NCBI RefSeq assembly: GCF_900110695.1
Contig: NZ_FOEH01000004.1
Location: 1-64,000 of the forward strand
Source of the DNA: Virgibacillus subterraneus
GTDB lineage: Bacteria > Bacillota > Bacilli > Bacillales > Amphibacillaceae
DNA: 64,000 nt
Reading direction: 5' to 3'
The number at the start of each line of letters is the position of its first letter. Within the stretch, counting starts at the first letter, position 1. Shown here piece after piece: positions 49,105 to 58,766 of the stretch. A program made the position numbers and the translations under genes. The notes beneath the pieces are model-generated. The model did no database searches. It was not told the DNA's origin and was given only the letters and a program-made list of their open reading frames with translations.

Positions 49105-49581
49105 TTAAGTTCCTGAGTATACAATCTGTTTTTCCAGCTTTTTGAACTTATAAAGCATAGCAATTCTCCATGTCACAATCATACCAAATGCAAGTAAGAA
49201 GAACATTCCACTGGTCTCACCAAAGGATATTGTTGCACCTATTGCAAGCTTCATAATTATTCGGGCAAACAATAGTCCAAACAAAATAAAAATAAATGAT
49301 TTTGACGGTATTAGATAAATATCTTGATCCCTGATTTCAAATTTGGATGTTTTAATAAGAAAAACAGAAAAAATAACTCCAACAGAGAATGCTTCAATAA
49401 CCTGCGCCCAATCAACTTGAAATTCAGGAAAAATAAACATTAATGCCCCAGTACTCATGAATAATGGTGGTAAGATAATCTTTTTCACAGAAGCTGGCTG
49501 TTTTGATGCCTTTAACCGTATAAATATCATCGTAACAGCCATAAAACATGCAACAACTGTACTTGCTATTAACCAAAACAT
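49105..49581 (-). CDS. ccdC: CcdC family membrane protein (YneJ)
   Basis: A 158-residue membrane protein with about five hydrophobic segments: residues 2-21, 35-53, 63-78, 92-113 and 120-140. It matches the CcdC/DUF1453 group found beside CcdA, with unknown biochemical role. Last gene of the ccdA-mrpB-yneI-ccdC run. Confidence 0.85.
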   Translation of the reverse strand: MFWLIASTVVACFMAVTMIFIRLKASKQPASVKKIILPPLFMSTGALMFIFPEFQVDWAQVIEAFSVGVIFSVFLIKTSKFEIRDQDIYLIPSKSFIFILFGLLFARIIMKLAIGATISFGETSGMFFLLAFGMIVTWRIAMLYKFKKLEKQIVYSGT

Positions 49582-49604
49582 GAAGAATCACTCTTTCTTA
49601 TTAA

Positions 49605-49982
49605 CTAGCTTATATGTTCGAATTCATGTAGAACCCTGCTTATTGTATCTAACACCCGATTTTCATCAAACGGCTTAACAATAAAATCTTTAGCACCAAT
49701 TTCAATCGCTTCTACTACGACTTTTTGTTGTCCCATAGCGGAACATACGACGATTTTAGCTTCAGAATCATATTCCATAATTTCTTTAATGGCATCTATT
49801 CCATTCATAACTGGCATTGTAATATCCATTGTAACTAAATCTGGCTTCATTTCCTTGTACAGTTTAATAGCCTCTTCACCATTTTCTGCCCCGCCGATAA
49901 CCTCATGTTTGTCTTCTTTAACAATTGTTTCTAAAGTAACCCGCATAAAATTCGCATCATCAACTATAAGTATTCTTGCCAT
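49605..49982 (-). CDS. yneI: Single-domain response regulator YneI (CcdB)
   Basis: A 125-residue CheY-like receiver without an output domain. The acidic pocket is ILIVDDANFMR, the phosphoacceptor aspartate lies in PDLVTMDITMPVMNG (about residue 54), then the Thr/Ser in VVCSAMGQ and the lysine in DFIVKPF. In B. subtilis its homologue sits between ccdA and ccdC, in the cytochrome c maturation cluster. Its partner kinase is not evident. Confidence 0.9.
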   Translation of the reverse strand: MARILIVDDANFMRVTLETIVKEDKHEVIGGAENGEEAIKLYKEMKPDLVTMDITMPVMNGIDAIKEIMEYDSEAKIVVCSAMGQQKVVVEAIEIGAKDFIVKPFDENRVLDTISRVLHEFEHIS

Positions 49983-50005
49983 TAGATTATTACCCCCAAT
50001 AATCG

Positions 50006-50431
50006 TTATCGATCATTCGCTACTGATAGAATGATCGTAATTGTTACTCCTAATACAGTTATATATACTCCGATGTCAAATAACATTGCAGTGGCAAGCT
50101 CTATTTTACCAAAAATAGGAAAGTGGAAGTAACCATATGTATGTGATAGAAAAGTTTCATTAAAAAAGAAAGATCCGATACCAGTTCCAACAGCAAGTAA
50201 TAAGCCACTGGGTATCAAAATTCGATAATTTACAGGCAGGATTTTCTCAAGTGCCTCTAATCCATAAGACATATACATCAGTACTATTGCTGATGCAGTC
50301 ATTAGTCCACCAACAAATCCACCACCAGGTGCATTATGACCAACTAGAAGTAAATACATGGAGAATCCTAATAGAATAAAAACTATTAATGATGTCGTGG
50401 TGCGCAAGATGAGATCATTTGGTCTATACAT
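50006..50431 (-). CDS. mrpB: Na+/H+ antiporter subunit MrpB/MnhB, orphan
   Basis: A 141-residue membrane protein with four hydrophobic segments. It reads RTTTSLIVFILLGFSMYLLL, then the family stretch GHNAPGGGFVGGLMTASAIV and, near the end, FDIGVYITVLGVTI, which define subunit B of the multi-subunit Mrp antiporter. The other Mrp subunits (A, C, D, E, F, G) are absent here. It lies between ccdA and yneI, a place that is empty in B. subtilis. Full MrpB length. Confidence 0.88.
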   Translation of the reverse strand: MYRPNDLILRTTTSLIVFILLGFSMYLLLVGHNAPGGGFVGGLMTASAIVLMYMSYGLEALEKILPVNYRILIPSGLLLAVGTGIGSFFFNETFLSHTYGYFHFPIFGKIELATAMLFDIGVYITVLGVTITIILSVANDR

Positions 50432-50551
50432 ATATTTAATACCCCTTTTAATTGAATATAAAGAATATTGGTGGATACTTTCTTAAATTTACTTAACAGT
50501 TCATCTTATTAAAGTGTAATATAAAACTTTCAAAAAATCTACTCACTTTAC

Positions 50552-51256
50552 CTAAAAACCCTGAAACCCAAACCAACCAGCTAAAAATGCTGTCAATTTT
50601 GTCATCCAGTTAAAGAATAAGGCGATACCCATAAAAATCATAATGTAGCCCCCAACTTTAACTATTTTCACACTATGACGCTTAATCCATCCTAATTTGC
50701 CAATAAAAAATGAAAGAATTATAAATGGCAATGAAAAACCAAGTATATAACTTATCATCATGATCATACCAAGGTCAGGCTGGGTGGCCGCAAGTGATAT
50801 TACGATCGCTAAAATAGGACCCATACATGGTGTCCATCCTAACGAAAAGGCCATACCAATAAGAAATGAACCAAAAAAACCGGCTGGTCGGTTCTTAAAA
50901 GTTATTTTCCTATCCTTCATAAGGAATTGAAAATTAAAGATACCTACAATAACAAGGCCAAAAAAGATAATTAAGATAGCTCCAATTTGCCTTATAATAA
51001 CTTTGTACGTTGTTAAAAATTCTGATACAAATGAAGTGGAAAAACCAAGTATTATGAAAATACCAGAGAAGCCAAGTAAAAAGAAGATCGTATGTAATAA
51101 ACTTTTTCTATTAAGCATCTTGTTGTCTTCTTTAATCTCATTTACACTCATACCTGTTATGTAAGATAGAAAAGCTGGATACAAAGGTAATACGCAGGGA
51201 GAGATAAATGATAAGAATCCCGCTCCAAACGCTAGGAATATATTTATTTCTGACAT
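50552..51256 (-). CDS. ccdA: Cytochrome c biogenesis protein CcdA
   Basis: A 234-residue polytopic thiol-transfer protein carrying electrons from cytoplasmic thioredoxin across the membrane. Six helices; the two conserved cysteines lie in FISPCVLPLYPAFLSYITGM (near residue 20) and FSLGWTPCMGPILA (near residue 142). In Bacillus it reduces ResA (for cytochrome c) and a spore thiol protein. ATG 51256, AGGAGGATTACC. Heads the cluster with mrpB, yneI and ccdC. Confidence 0.95.
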   Translation of the reverse strand: MSEINIFLAFGAGFLSFISPCVLPLYPAFLSYITGMSVNEIKEDNKMLNRKSLLHTIFFLLGFSGIFIILGFSTSFVSEFLTTYKVIIRQIGAILIIFFGLVIVGIFNFQFLMKDRKITFKNRPAGFFGSFLIGMAFSLGWTPCMGPILAIVISLAATQPDLGMIMMISYILGFSLPFIILSFFIGKLGWIKRHSVKIVKVGGYIMIFMGIALFFNWMTKLTAFLAGWFGFQGF

Positions 51257-51354
51257 GGTAATCCTCCTAATTAGAATACTGCATACATTTTAACAGAACT
51301 TTCTCTAATCAAAAGCAATTGAATTTGACAATTATCCAACACTTGCCTTGAAGT

Positions 51355-51388
51355 AAAAAAACCCTGTTATCTTCTAGTAACAGGGATT
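51355..51388 (-). terminator. Terminator of yneF
   Basis: CCCTGTTA pairs with TAACAGGG around CTAGAAGA; the minus-strand tail is TTTTTTT. Confidence 0.85.
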
Positions 51389-51421
51389 TATATGCATTAC
51401 CACTTAAATAATCAATAAGTG

Positions 51422-51643
51422 TTATTTATTGTTTTGATTATTCATTGAACGCATCATTTGATTAATTTTTTTCTGTGATGGTTTCTGTCCCATTTGCATC
51501 ATTAATGTACGTAGCATTTGTTCATTAATTGGTGGATTCTTCTTTAAATAGTTCATCATATATTTTCTTGCAATAAAAAATCCAAGAGCAACACCTGCAA
51601 TTAATGCTCCAATACCTATTAATATAACCCAGATCATGTCCAT
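51422..51643 (-). CDS. yneF: UPF0154 membrane protein YneF
   Basis: A 73-residue protein with one N-terminal helix ([20 protein letters not shown]) and a basic tail [38 protein letters not shown], the UPF0154 signature. Function unknown. ATG 51643 with AAGGAGGAAAGC. Confidence 0.92.
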   Translation of the reverse strand: MDMIWVILIGIGALIAGVALGFFIARKYMMNYLKKNPPINEQMLRTLMMQMGQKPSQKKINQMMRSMNNQNNK

Positions 51644-51687
51644 TCAAGCTTTCCTCCTTCGTGTTGTCTCTCATACAGTATAGTAAA

Positions 51688-52149
51688 TCAAAGATAAGAA
51701 TACAATACTTGTCCTGTCTTGTTCTTCTTCCCTTGTATAACTGGAGAAATCCAACCATAATTTCTTAAATCATTTCCCACTATAAATAAGTACGGTTGGA
51801 ATAACCGCAAAGCAGGAAATAATAATTCTTCGGCATCATGTATCATTTCACTTCGAAAGTTTATCTTTTTTTTCTGTATATGTAAAGAAATATATTGGAT
51901 ATCTTTATAAATTTTAAGTCGGTCACCTTCAACTTTCATATTACTGTTATTTGGGTGATTATTTGTAATATGAGAGATTAGTGATGATTTTGGGAAGTCT
52001 AACGTAATATACTCATATTGCCGTTCAAGATCTTCTCTATTTTTGTTCATTTGGTATTCTTTTATAAAGCGGTACAATACTTCACTGTTATGAAAAAAAT
52101 GATGCGCAAATTCTTCTTTTATCCAGTAAATAGAGTAATGATTCAACAA
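51688..52149 (-). CDS. sirA: Sporulation inhibitor of replication SirA (YneE)
   Basis: A 153-residue cytoplasmic protein that in B. subtilis binds DnaA to block new replication rounds on entry to sporulation. Matching features are the N-terminus HYSIYWIKEEFAHHFFHNSE and the C-terminal YLFIVGNDLRNYGWISPV, close in pattern and length to SirA (148). Spo0A control is expected but I did not identify a box. Divergence is high in the middle. Confidence 0.8.
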   Translation of the reverse strand: MLNHYSIYWIKEEFAHHFFHNSEVLYRFIKEYQMNKNREDLERQYEYITLDFPKSSLISHITNNHPNNSNMKVEGDRLKIYKDIQYISLHIQKKKINFRSEMIHDAEELLFPALRLFQPYLFIVGNDLRNYGWISPVIQGKKNKTGQVLYSYL

Positions 52150-52216
52150 AAACCCTCCTCATTTACCTTCAATTATACGCATTTTAGTTTAAAATTTTGT
52201 CATACCGCGTTGCAAA

Positions 52217-52490
52217 CAAGCACTAGTTTTGTCGATAAGGGAACAAAAGCACAAGCGCCTGTTCAGCGCCGTATGGACTGCGCCCGCGCATCGCGGGTGG
52301 GTCGACGTTGCCGCGCAAAGCGGCGGTCTTAGTCGATCTTCCTTTTCCCTGAGATAAAGGATACACGAAGAGCGTAAGCGATTCGATGTTGACTTATCGT
52401 AGACACGGGGAGGGAAGTCCACTAGGCGCTAGCCGCTGGAGCTGGACGTCGCTGACTCGGAAGTCCAGTTATCCACTGTACTTATATTTT
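52217..52490 (+). repeat. GC-rich modular repeat, copy 1
   Basis: Opens with AAAAGCACAAGCGCCTGTTC and includes hairpin modules (CCCGCG..CGCGGG; GCCGC..GCGGC), then a core at about 52352-52430 beginning GAGATAAAGGATACACGAAG and ending GTCCACTAGGCGCTAG, closing with GGAGCTGGACGT and CAGTTATCC. The core is nearly identical to 56666-56745. Much more GC-rich than neighbours. It lies between sirA and tkt. Confidence 0.8.
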
Positions 52491-52508
52491 ATAACTTCCT
52501 ATACAATT

Positions 52509-52595
52509 AGAAAACTTGTCATTCGCCAAACCTTAGGCGAATTGCCTTAGTTGCACTTATGCAGTAAGAATTTATTTATACCTTCTTAACTGTTA
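52509..52595 (+). repeat. Two-hairpin dispersed repeat, copy 7
   Basis: AGAAAACTTGTCATTCGCCA, GCCTTAGTTGCACTTATGCA, CCTTCTTAACTG. A nearly complete copy, 3' of tkt. Confidence 0.75.
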
Positions 52596-52598
52596 AAT

Positions 52599-52631
52599 TA
52601 AGATGACCCTACCAGTAAGGGCCATCCTAAA
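52599..52631 (-). terminator. Terminator of tkt
   Basis: Minus strand AGGATGGCCCT pairs with AGGGTCATCTT with wobble pairs around TACTGGT, followed by AATTTAA. Confidence 0.6.
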
Positions 52632-52642
52632 TATATCAAAAC

Positions 52643-54646
52643 TTATTTTAATAGTGATTCAACATGGTCAACAACGTTTTCAACAGTAAAACCATATTCT
52701 TCAATAACTTTATCGCCTTTTGCAGATGCACCAAATCCTTCAATTCCTAAAACTGAGCCTTGGTCACCAACATATCTTTCCCAGCCAAATGGTGACGCCA
52801 TTTCAATTGCTAACCGTTTTTTAACATTAGGCGGAAGCACATCATTCTTATAAGCTTCACTTTGTGCGTTAAAACGGTCCCATGATGGCATACTTACAAC
52901 ATTGACATCAATACCTTTTTCTTTAAGGGCATCTTTAGCTTTAATAGCCAGCTGCACTTCAGATCCTGTTGCTAATAATAAAGCATCAGGTGTTTGTTTT
53001 TCTGTTTTACTTATTACGTATGCACCCTTTTTTACACCTTCATAGGCATGTTCTTTTGTGCCTTCTAATGTAGGTAATCCTTGTCTTGTCAGTACAAGTG
53101 CAGTCGGTTTGTTTTTCGACTCTAGTGATAAGCGCCAAGCAGCTTGAACCTCGTTGCCATCAGCTGGACGAATTAGTGATAGTCCTGGCATTGCTCTTAG
53201 TGATGATAACTGTTCAATTGGTTCATGGGTTGGACCATCTTCTCCAACCGCAATTGAATCATGCGTAAATACATATGTTACAGGTACATTCATTATTGAT
53301 GAAAGACGAATTGCCGGACGCATGTAGTCACTAAATACAAAGAATGTCCCAACATAAGCTTTCAGCCCACCATGTAATGCTATACCATTTACCGCAGCTG
53401 CCATGGCAAATTCACGTACACCAAACCACACATTTTTCCCAGCATAGTTTTTACGGGAGAAATCATTTTCATCTTTAATTGTAGTCTTGTTAGAACCTGC
53501 TAAATCAGCACTTCCTCCAAAGAAATAGGGAACTGCATCTGCAACTGCATTCAGTACTTCACCGGAGGAAGCACGAGTTGCACTTGAATCTTTCCCTGCC
53601 TCATAACTAGGGAGATGTTTATCCCAATCTTGAGGTAACTCATCATTTATTGCCAATTCTAACTCAGTTGCAAGCTCTGGATACTTTTCTTTATATGTGT
53701 CAAAAAGCTTATTCCATTTATCCTCTGCATCAGCACCATCTTTTCCAATCTTCTCTTTAAAGTCTGCATAGACTTCATCTGGAACTTGGAAATCATCATG
53801 TGACCATTTATAATACTCTTTTGTTAGTTTCACTTCATCTTCACCAAGTGGTGCACCATGGGATGCTGCAGAAGCAGATTTATTTGGTGAACCGTAACCT
53901 ATAACAGTTTTTATCTCAATTAACGTTGGCTGTTCAGTATTCTGTTTTGCTTCATTAATTGCATTTCGTATAGCTGTTAAATCGTTACCATCCTCTACAT
54001 GTATAACTTGCCACCCGTAAGCCTTGAAGCGGTCTTCTGTATTATCTGAAAATGCTCTATTCAAATCACCATCTAGAGAGATATCATTTGAATCGTATAA
54101 TGCAATCAACTTTCCAAGTCCTAAATGACCAGCTAGGGAAGCTGCTTCGTGCGAAATGCCTTCCATTAAATCGCCATCACTAACAAGAGCATACGTATTA
54201 TGATCAATTATTGATAACTCATCCTGGTTATATTTTGCTGCAAGATGTGCTTCAGCAATTGCCATTCCAACTGACATTCCAAGTCCTTGTCCTAATGGAC
54301 CAGTTGTTGCTTCTACTCCATCTGTATGATGGACTTCTGGATGTCCTGGTGTTCTTGAATTCCATTGACGAAAAGACTTTAGATCATCAATAGTTACATC
54401 ATATCCTGATAAATGTAGCAACCCATATAATAGCATGGAACCGTGTCCAGCAGACAACACAAAACGATCACGATTAAACCACTTTGAGTTACTCGGGTTT
54501 TGTTTCATAAAATCAGTCCATAAGGTATAAGCCATTGGAGCGGCCCCCATCGGTAGGCCTGGATGACCAGAGTTAGCATTTTCTATTGCATCAATTGCCA
54601 ATGTACGTATCGTATTAATAGATAATTGTTCGATATCTTGTGACAA
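52643..54646 (-). CDS. tkt: Transketolase
   Basis: ThDP enzyme of the pentose phosphate pathway, moving two-carbon units between sugar phosphates. It is 667 residues, the exact B. subtilis length. ThDP motif [21 protein letters not shown]-terminal [17 protein letters not shown]; Pyr-domain [16 protein letters not shown] and [19 protein letters not shown] chose the TTG at 54646 (SQDIEQLS), nine bases past AAAGGGG; the Met at 54664 lies upstream of that site. Confidence 0.96.
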   Translation of the reverse strand: MSQDIEQLSINTIRTLAIDAIENANSGHPGLPMGAAPMAYTLWTDFMKQNPSNSKWFNRDRFVLSAGHGSMLLYGLLHLSGYDVTIDDLKSFRQWNSRTPGHPEVHHTDGVEATTGPLGQGLGMSVGMAIAEAHLAAKYNQDELSIIDHNTYALVSDGDLMEGISHEAASLAGHLGLGKLIALYDSNDISLDGDLNRAFSDNTEDRFKAYGWQVIHVEDGNDLTAIRNAINEAKQNTEQPTLIEIKTVIGYGSPNKSASAASHGAPLGEDEVKLTKEYYKWSHDDFQVPDEVYADFKEKIGKDGADAEDKWNKLFDTYKEKYPELATELELAINDELPQDWDKHLPSYEAGKDSSATRASSGEVLNAVADAVPYFFGGSADLAGSNKTTIKDENDFSRKNYAGKNVWFGVREFAMAAAVNGIALHGGLKAYVGTFFVFSDYMRPAIRLSSIMNVPVTYVFTHDSIAVGEDGPTHEPIEQLSSLRAMPGLSLIRPADGNEVQAAWRLSLESKNKPTALVLTRQGLPTLEGTKEHAYEGVKKGAYVISKTEKQTPDALLLATGSEVQLAIKAKDALKEKGIDVNVVSMPSWDRFNAQSEAYKNDVLPPNVKKRLAIEMASPFGWERYVGDQGSVLGIEGFGASAKGDKVIEEYGFTVENVVDHVESLLK

Positions 54647-54742
54647 AAAAATTCCCCTTTCCACTTAAAAGTTATTAACATCCCTTTTTATTCTATAATG
54701 AAACATATCCTGTAACAAGTAATAAATTAAGATTGTTTATTC

Positions 54743-54976
54743 TCAATGTTTTTTGTTTCTATCCTGCAAATCACGTACTTTATCAGGGGTAACATCATTT
54801 CCTTCCTTATCCATTACAGTCATTGATTTAAACTGATTTTTAAATGATTTTCGTACATTTTTTAAATATTCCTGTCTAAGCTCTTTTTGCTCTGCTTTTT
54901 CTTGTTCTGTTAATTCTTCTTCTTTTGATTTCTTTGCAAGTTCATTTATACGTTCTAATTTTTCTTTTGATATAAT
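54743..54976 (-). CDS. ynzC: DUF896 protein YnzC, apparent ATT start
   Basis: A 77-residue basic helical protein of the DUF896/YnzC family, which lies in the SOS-linked yneA-yneB-ynzC group. It reads ISKEKLERINELAKKSKEEE, AEQKELRQEYLKNVRKSF and EGNDVTPDKVRDLQDR, a full-length match to YnzC. No ATG, GTG or TTG fits; an ATT at 54976 is spaced eight bases from a perfect AGGAGG and corresponds to the family's Met-1. AUU initiation, or a point change, is likely. Confidence 0.85.
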   Translation of the reverse strand: MISKEKLERINELAKKSKEEELTEQEKAEQKELRQEYLKNVRKSFKNQFKSMTVMDKEGNDVTPDKVRDLQDRNKKH

Positions 54977-55042
54977 CTTTAAAACCTCCTAGAAAACACT
55001 TAAAAAGACAAGAACAATTTTTAATGTCCCTGCCTTTTAATA

Positions 55043-55720
<678 letters not shown>

Positions 55721-55816
55721 CTATGCACTTGTTATCATGGAGAAATATAAGAAACCTAATGCCAAAGTAAAAGCAACTAAATAAAATACATCTGTCTTTG
55801 TTACTTTTCCAAACAT
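55721..55816 (-). CDS. 31-residue SOS-controlled membrane peptide at the yneA locus
   Basis: A short gene reading MFGKVTKTDVFYLVAFTLAL and ending in ITSA: a basic head and one transmembrane helix. It has a ribosome site (AAAGGACTGATTAAT, then ATG) and a SigA promoter with LexA boxes directly upstream. It occupies the place of yneA, the SOS cell-division suppressor of Bacillus, but it is far shorter and lacks a LysM domain. Function as an SOS division inhibitor is inference from position. Confidence 0.65.
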   Translation of the reverse strand: MFGKVTKTDVFYLVAFTLALGFLYFSMITSA

Positions 55817-55844
55817 ATTAATCAGTCCTTTCTTTTTCAATATA

Positions 55845-55858
55845 AGAACCTTTGTTCG
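55845..55858. promoter_or_regulatory. LexA (SOS) box 1
   Basis: AGAACCTTTGTTCG, matching the Gram-positive SOS box CGAAC-N4-GTTCG in nine of ten key positions. It lies between the start of transcription and the 31-residue peptide gene. Confidence 0.75.
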
Positions 55859-55876
55859 TATTAACCTCTATTAACC

Positions 55877-55904
55877 ATTATATACGAACATACGATCTTG
55901 TCAA
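55877..55904 (-). promoter_or_regulatory. Promoter of the SOS operon with LexA box 2
   Basis: Minus strand TTGACA, a 16-base spacer and TATAAT, a consensus SigA promoter. A LexA-like box (plus-strand CGAACATACGATCT, 55885-55898) fills the spacer. Confidence 0.75.
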
Positions 55905-55913
55905 TAGTTTTCT

Positions 55914-55953
55914 CGAACGAATGTTTGCTTTTTCCAAAAATAGGTGGTAAACT
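55914..55953 (+). promoter_or_regulatory. lexA promoter with LexA box 3
   Basis: CGAACGAATGTTTG (55914-55927) is a near-perfect SOS box overlapping the TTGCTT -35 of a promoter whose -10 is TAAACT (55948-55953), 17 bases away. Typical lexA autoregulation. Confidence 0.75.
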
Positions 55954-55989
55954 ATCATTAATAAATCCTATGCGTGAGGTGTTTGATAG

Positions 55990-56613
55990 ATGAATAAACT
56001 TTCTAAAAGACAGGAAACAATACTTGAGTATATTAAAGAAGAGGTAGATGGCAAAGGTTATCCACCATCGGTTAGAGAGATTGCAGAAGCGGTCGGACTT
56101 GCTTCAAGTTCAACTGTGCATGGGCATTTGGCGAGGCTTGAAAGTAAAGGCTTCATTAGAAGAGACCCTACTAAACCAAGAGCTATAGAGGTTTTAGACC
56201 TATCTGAAGAAAGTCATATTCCTAGGGAAGAAGCAAGATATGCACCAGTTATTGGTAAAGTTACTGCTGGGATACCAATTACTGCGGTAGAAAACATCGA
56301 AGAATTCGTTCCATTACCTAGTTCCAGCGCCGGACCTGATGATAACTTATTCGTTCTCATCATCGACGGTGAAAGTATGATAGAAGCTGGTATTTTAGAC
56401 GGGGATATGGTTATTGTGAAACAGCAAAATACTGCGCAAAACGGAGAAATTGTTGTTGCAATGACTGATGAAGACGAGGCAACTGTAAAGAGATTCTTTA
56501 AAGAAAAAAATCAAATTCGCTTGCAGCCAGAAAATGCCACAATGGATCCTCTCATCTATCAAAATGTAACAATACTAGGTAAGGTAATCGGCTTATACCG
56601 TAATATTCAATAG
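55990..56613 (+). CDS. lexA: SOS repressor LexA
   Basis: Represses DNA-damage genes and self-cleaves with RecA. It is 207 residues. The winged HTH covers residues 1-70 ([20 protein letters not shown]). The cleavage site Ala-Gly lies in [13 protein letters not shown] (about residue 92). The catalytic serine lies in [12 protein letters not shown] and the lysine in [12 protein letters not shown] 55990 with GTGAGGTG. Divergent from the yneB operon with three SOS boxes between. Confidence 0.96.
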   Translation: MNKLSKRQETILEYIKEEVDGKGYPPSVREIAEAVGLASSSTVHGHLARLESKGFIRRDPTKPRAIEVLDLSEESHIPREEARYAPVIGKVTAGIPITAVENIEEFVPLPSSSAGPDDNLFVLIIDGESMIEAGILDGDMVIVKQQNTAQNGEIVVAMTDEDEATVKRFFKEKNQIRLQPENATMDPLIYQNVTILGKVIGLYRNIQ

Positions 56614-56615
56614 AA

Positions 56616-56860
56616 CAAAGGCGCAAGCGCCTGTTTAGCTCCGTATGGACTGGACTGACCCGTGTGAGATAAAGGATACACGAAGAGCGTAAGCGATTCG
56701 ATGTTGACTTATCGTAGACACGGGGAGGAAAGTCCACTAGGCGCTAGGCGCTGGCCGGTGAAAACGCCACGTCCTGTGGCGTCACCGGCACTAGTACGTC
56801 CTGTACGTCGGAGCTGGACGTGGCTGATTCTGAAGTTCAGTTATCCCACAGCACTTAAAT
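56616..56860 (+). repeat. GC-rich modular repeat, copy 2
   Basis: Opens with AAAGGCGCAAGCGCCTGTTT, carries the core from GAGATAAAGGATACACGAAG to GTCCACTAGGCGCTAG (about 56666-56745), then hairpin modules (GCCGGTGA..TCACCGGC; ACGCCACGTCCTGTGGCGT; GTACGTCCTGTACGTC) and GGAGCTGGACGT. It lies between the convergent lexA and glnA. Confidence 0.8.
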
Positions 56861-56882
56861 TCTATAGTACGCTTAACAAATA

Positions 56883-56922
56883 AAAAGGCTTCCGTCAATA
56901 AAATGACGAAAGCCTTTTTTTC
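56883..56922. terminator. Bidirectional terminator of glnA and lexA
   Basis: AAAAGGCTTCCGTCA pairs with TGACGAAAGCCTTTT with a small internal mismatch; A and T runs flank it. Confidence 0.8.
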
Positions 56923-56923
56923 T

Positions 56924-58261
56924 TTAATATGTTGATAGATATTGTTCTCTTTCCCAAGGGTGTACAGTCGTACGGAACATATCCCATTCAATTTCTTTCG
57001 CTTCAATAAAGTGTTCGTATAAGTGTTCGCCTAATGCATCTGTAACAACTTTGTCTTTTTGAAGTTCTTGTAACGCATCCATAAGTGTTGCTGGCAAATC
57101 TTTTATACCATTTTTCTCTCTTTCTTCTTTATCCATCATATAAATATTACGGTCTACAGAAGTAGGTGGTGTTAATTTCTTACTAACTCCTTCCAATCCA
57201 GAAGCAAGTAATACGGCCATGGCCATATATGGATTAGCTGCAGGATCAACACTTCTAACTTCAATTCTTGTACTCAAACCTCTTGAATACGGAATTCGAA
57301 TAAGCGGGCTTCGATTTGTCCCAGACCACGCGACGTAACAAGGAGCTTCATATCCCGGTACAAGTCTCTTAAATGAATTAACTGTTGGATTTGTAACTGC
57401 TGTAAAGTTTGTTGCATGTTTAATGACACCGGCTGTAAATTGATAAGCGACATCACTAAGCTGCATATCTCCTTTTGTATCAAAGAAGCTATTTTCGCCA
57501 TCTTTAAATAATGACATATTAACATGCATACCAGAACCATTTACTCCAAACAATGGTTTAGGCATAAATGTTGCGTGCAGATTATGTTTCCTTGCAATTG
57601 TTTTAACTGCAAGTTTAAATGTTTGAATATCATCACAATGCTTAACAGCATCAGAATATTTAAAATCAATTTCATGTTGTCCAGGTGCAACTTCATGATG
57701 AGATGCCTCGATTTCAAATCCCATTTCTTCCAATTCAAGAACTATATCTCTGCGGCAATTCTCACCAAGATCCGTTGGTGCCAAATCGAAATAACCACCA
57801 CGGTCATTCAACTCCATTGATGGGTCACCTTTTTCATCAAGCTTGAATAAAAAGAACTCTGGCTCTGTTCCAATATTAAATGCATCAAAGCCTAATTCTT
57901 CCATTTTTTTAAGGTTTCGTTTTAGGTTATACCTTGGGCACCCTTCAAAAGGTGTTCCATCTGGATTATAAATGTCGCAAATAAAACGAGCTACCTTACC
58001 TTTATCAGAAGTCCATGGAAATACCACAAATGTATCTAAATCAGGGTACAAGTACATATCTGATTCTTCAATACGAACAAATCCTTCAATAGAAGAACCA
58101 TCAAACATCATTTTATTATCTAAAGCTTTATCCAACTGGCTAAGTGGAATCTCAACATTTTTGATTGTTCCAAGCATGTCTGTAAATTGCAAGCGGACGA
58201 ACCGGACATTTTCCTCTTCTATTTTCTTCATAATTTGTTCTTTTGTAAAATCTGAGCTCAT
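56924..58261 (-). CDS. glnA: Glutamine synthetase, type I
   Basis: ATP-dependent ammonium assimilation into glutamine, and in Bacillus a regulator of GlnR and TnrA. It is 445 residues, type I-alpha (no adenylylation insert). Sites: [29 protein letters not shown], the ammonia/ATP region [32 protein letters not shown] and [13 protein letters not shown]. Forms the glnRA operon. ATG 58261, AGGAGGCAG. Confidence 0.97.
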   Translation of the reverse strand: MSSDFTKEQIMKKIEEENVRFVRLQFTDMLGTIKNVEIPLSQLDKALDNKMMFDGSSIEGFVRIEESDMYLYPDLDTFVVFPWTSDKGKVARFICDIYNPDGTPFEGCPRYNLKRNLKKMEELGFDAFNIGTEPEFFLFKLDEKGDPSMELNDRGGYFDLAPTDLGENCRRDIVLELEEMGFEIEASHHEVAPGQHEIDFKYSDAVKHCDDIQTFKLAVKTIARKHNLHATFMPKPLFGVNGSGMHVNMSLFKDGENSFFDTKGDMQLSDVAYQFTAGVIKHATNFTAVTNPTVNSFKRLVPGYEAPCYVAWSGTNRSPLIRIPYSRGLSTRIEVRSVDPAANPYMAMAVLLASGLEGVSKKLTPPTSVDRNIYMMDKEEREKNGIKDLPATLMDALQELQKDKVVTDALGEHLYEHFIEAKEIEWDMFRTTVHPWEREQYLSTY

Positions 58262-58291
58262 CTAACTGCCTCCTAGAAAATTTTTATTTAT

Positions 58292-58672
58292 TTAGTGAAA
58301 AAATCGAGAAAGCTCTCCTTGACGCATGCTCGATTTTCCCATTCTCCCTGCATCAATTAACTCATTCTTCAGCATTGTACGTAACTGACGATCTGATATT
58401 TGAGGATTAGCTTTTTCTTTTTTCTGTGTATTTTCTTCTGTGATGATGTGCTTAATACCAGCTAAATTAATTCCTCTGTCCATCAGATTTTTTATTTCTA
58501 ATAAACGGTCAACATCGTTAAAAGAAAATAAACGTTGGTTACCTGTTGATCTTTCTGGGTGAATTAAATTATGTTCTTCATAATATCGAATTTGTCTTGC
58601 AGTCAATTCAGTTAATTTTTTAACAATGCTTATTGAAAATAAAGGCATTGAACGTCTATCTTGATCGTCCAT
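58292..58672 (-). CDS. glnR: Nitrogen repressor GlnR
   Basis: A 126-residue MerR-family repressor of glnRA and other nitrogen genes, active when glutamine is plentiful. It has the winged HTH region PLFSISIVKKLTELTARQIR with YYEEHNLIHPERSTGNQRLF, and the C-terminal tail that contacts feedback-inhibited GlnA. Autoregulated through two operators just upstream. Confidence 0.95.
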   Translation of the reverse strand: MDDQDRRSMPLFSISIVKKLTELTARQIRYYEEHNLIHPERSTGNQRLFSFNDVDRLLEIKNLMDRGINLAGIKHIITEENTQKKEKANPQISDRQLRTMLKNELIDAGRMGKSSMRQGELSRFFH

Positions 58673-58702
58673 TATAATACCTCCTTTTATTCATCTAAAA
58701 TA

Positions 58703-58753
58703 ACAATAGCATATGTAATGTTTATTGTCAAATTTATGTTAAGTTACCTAACA
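58703..58753 (-). promoter_or_regulatory. glnRA promoter with two GlnR operators
   Basis: Minus strand TTGACA (58726-58731), a 17-base spacer and TATTGT (58703-58708). Two 17-base operators follow the TGTNA-N7-TNACA pattern: 58737-58753 (TGTTAAGTTACCTAACA) and 58714-58730 (TGTAATGTTTATTGTCA), the latter overlapping the promoter. This is the arrangement known for B. subtilis glnRA. Confidence 0.85.
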
Positions 58754-58766
58754 CACGGCATCCTTT

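Noticed and set aside
52189-52422. Frames sharing MDFPPRVYDKSTSNRLRSSC at 52189-52422 and 56552-56737
   Set aside because: The identical peptide comes from the shared repeat core on its minus strand. No start signal and no coding evidence.
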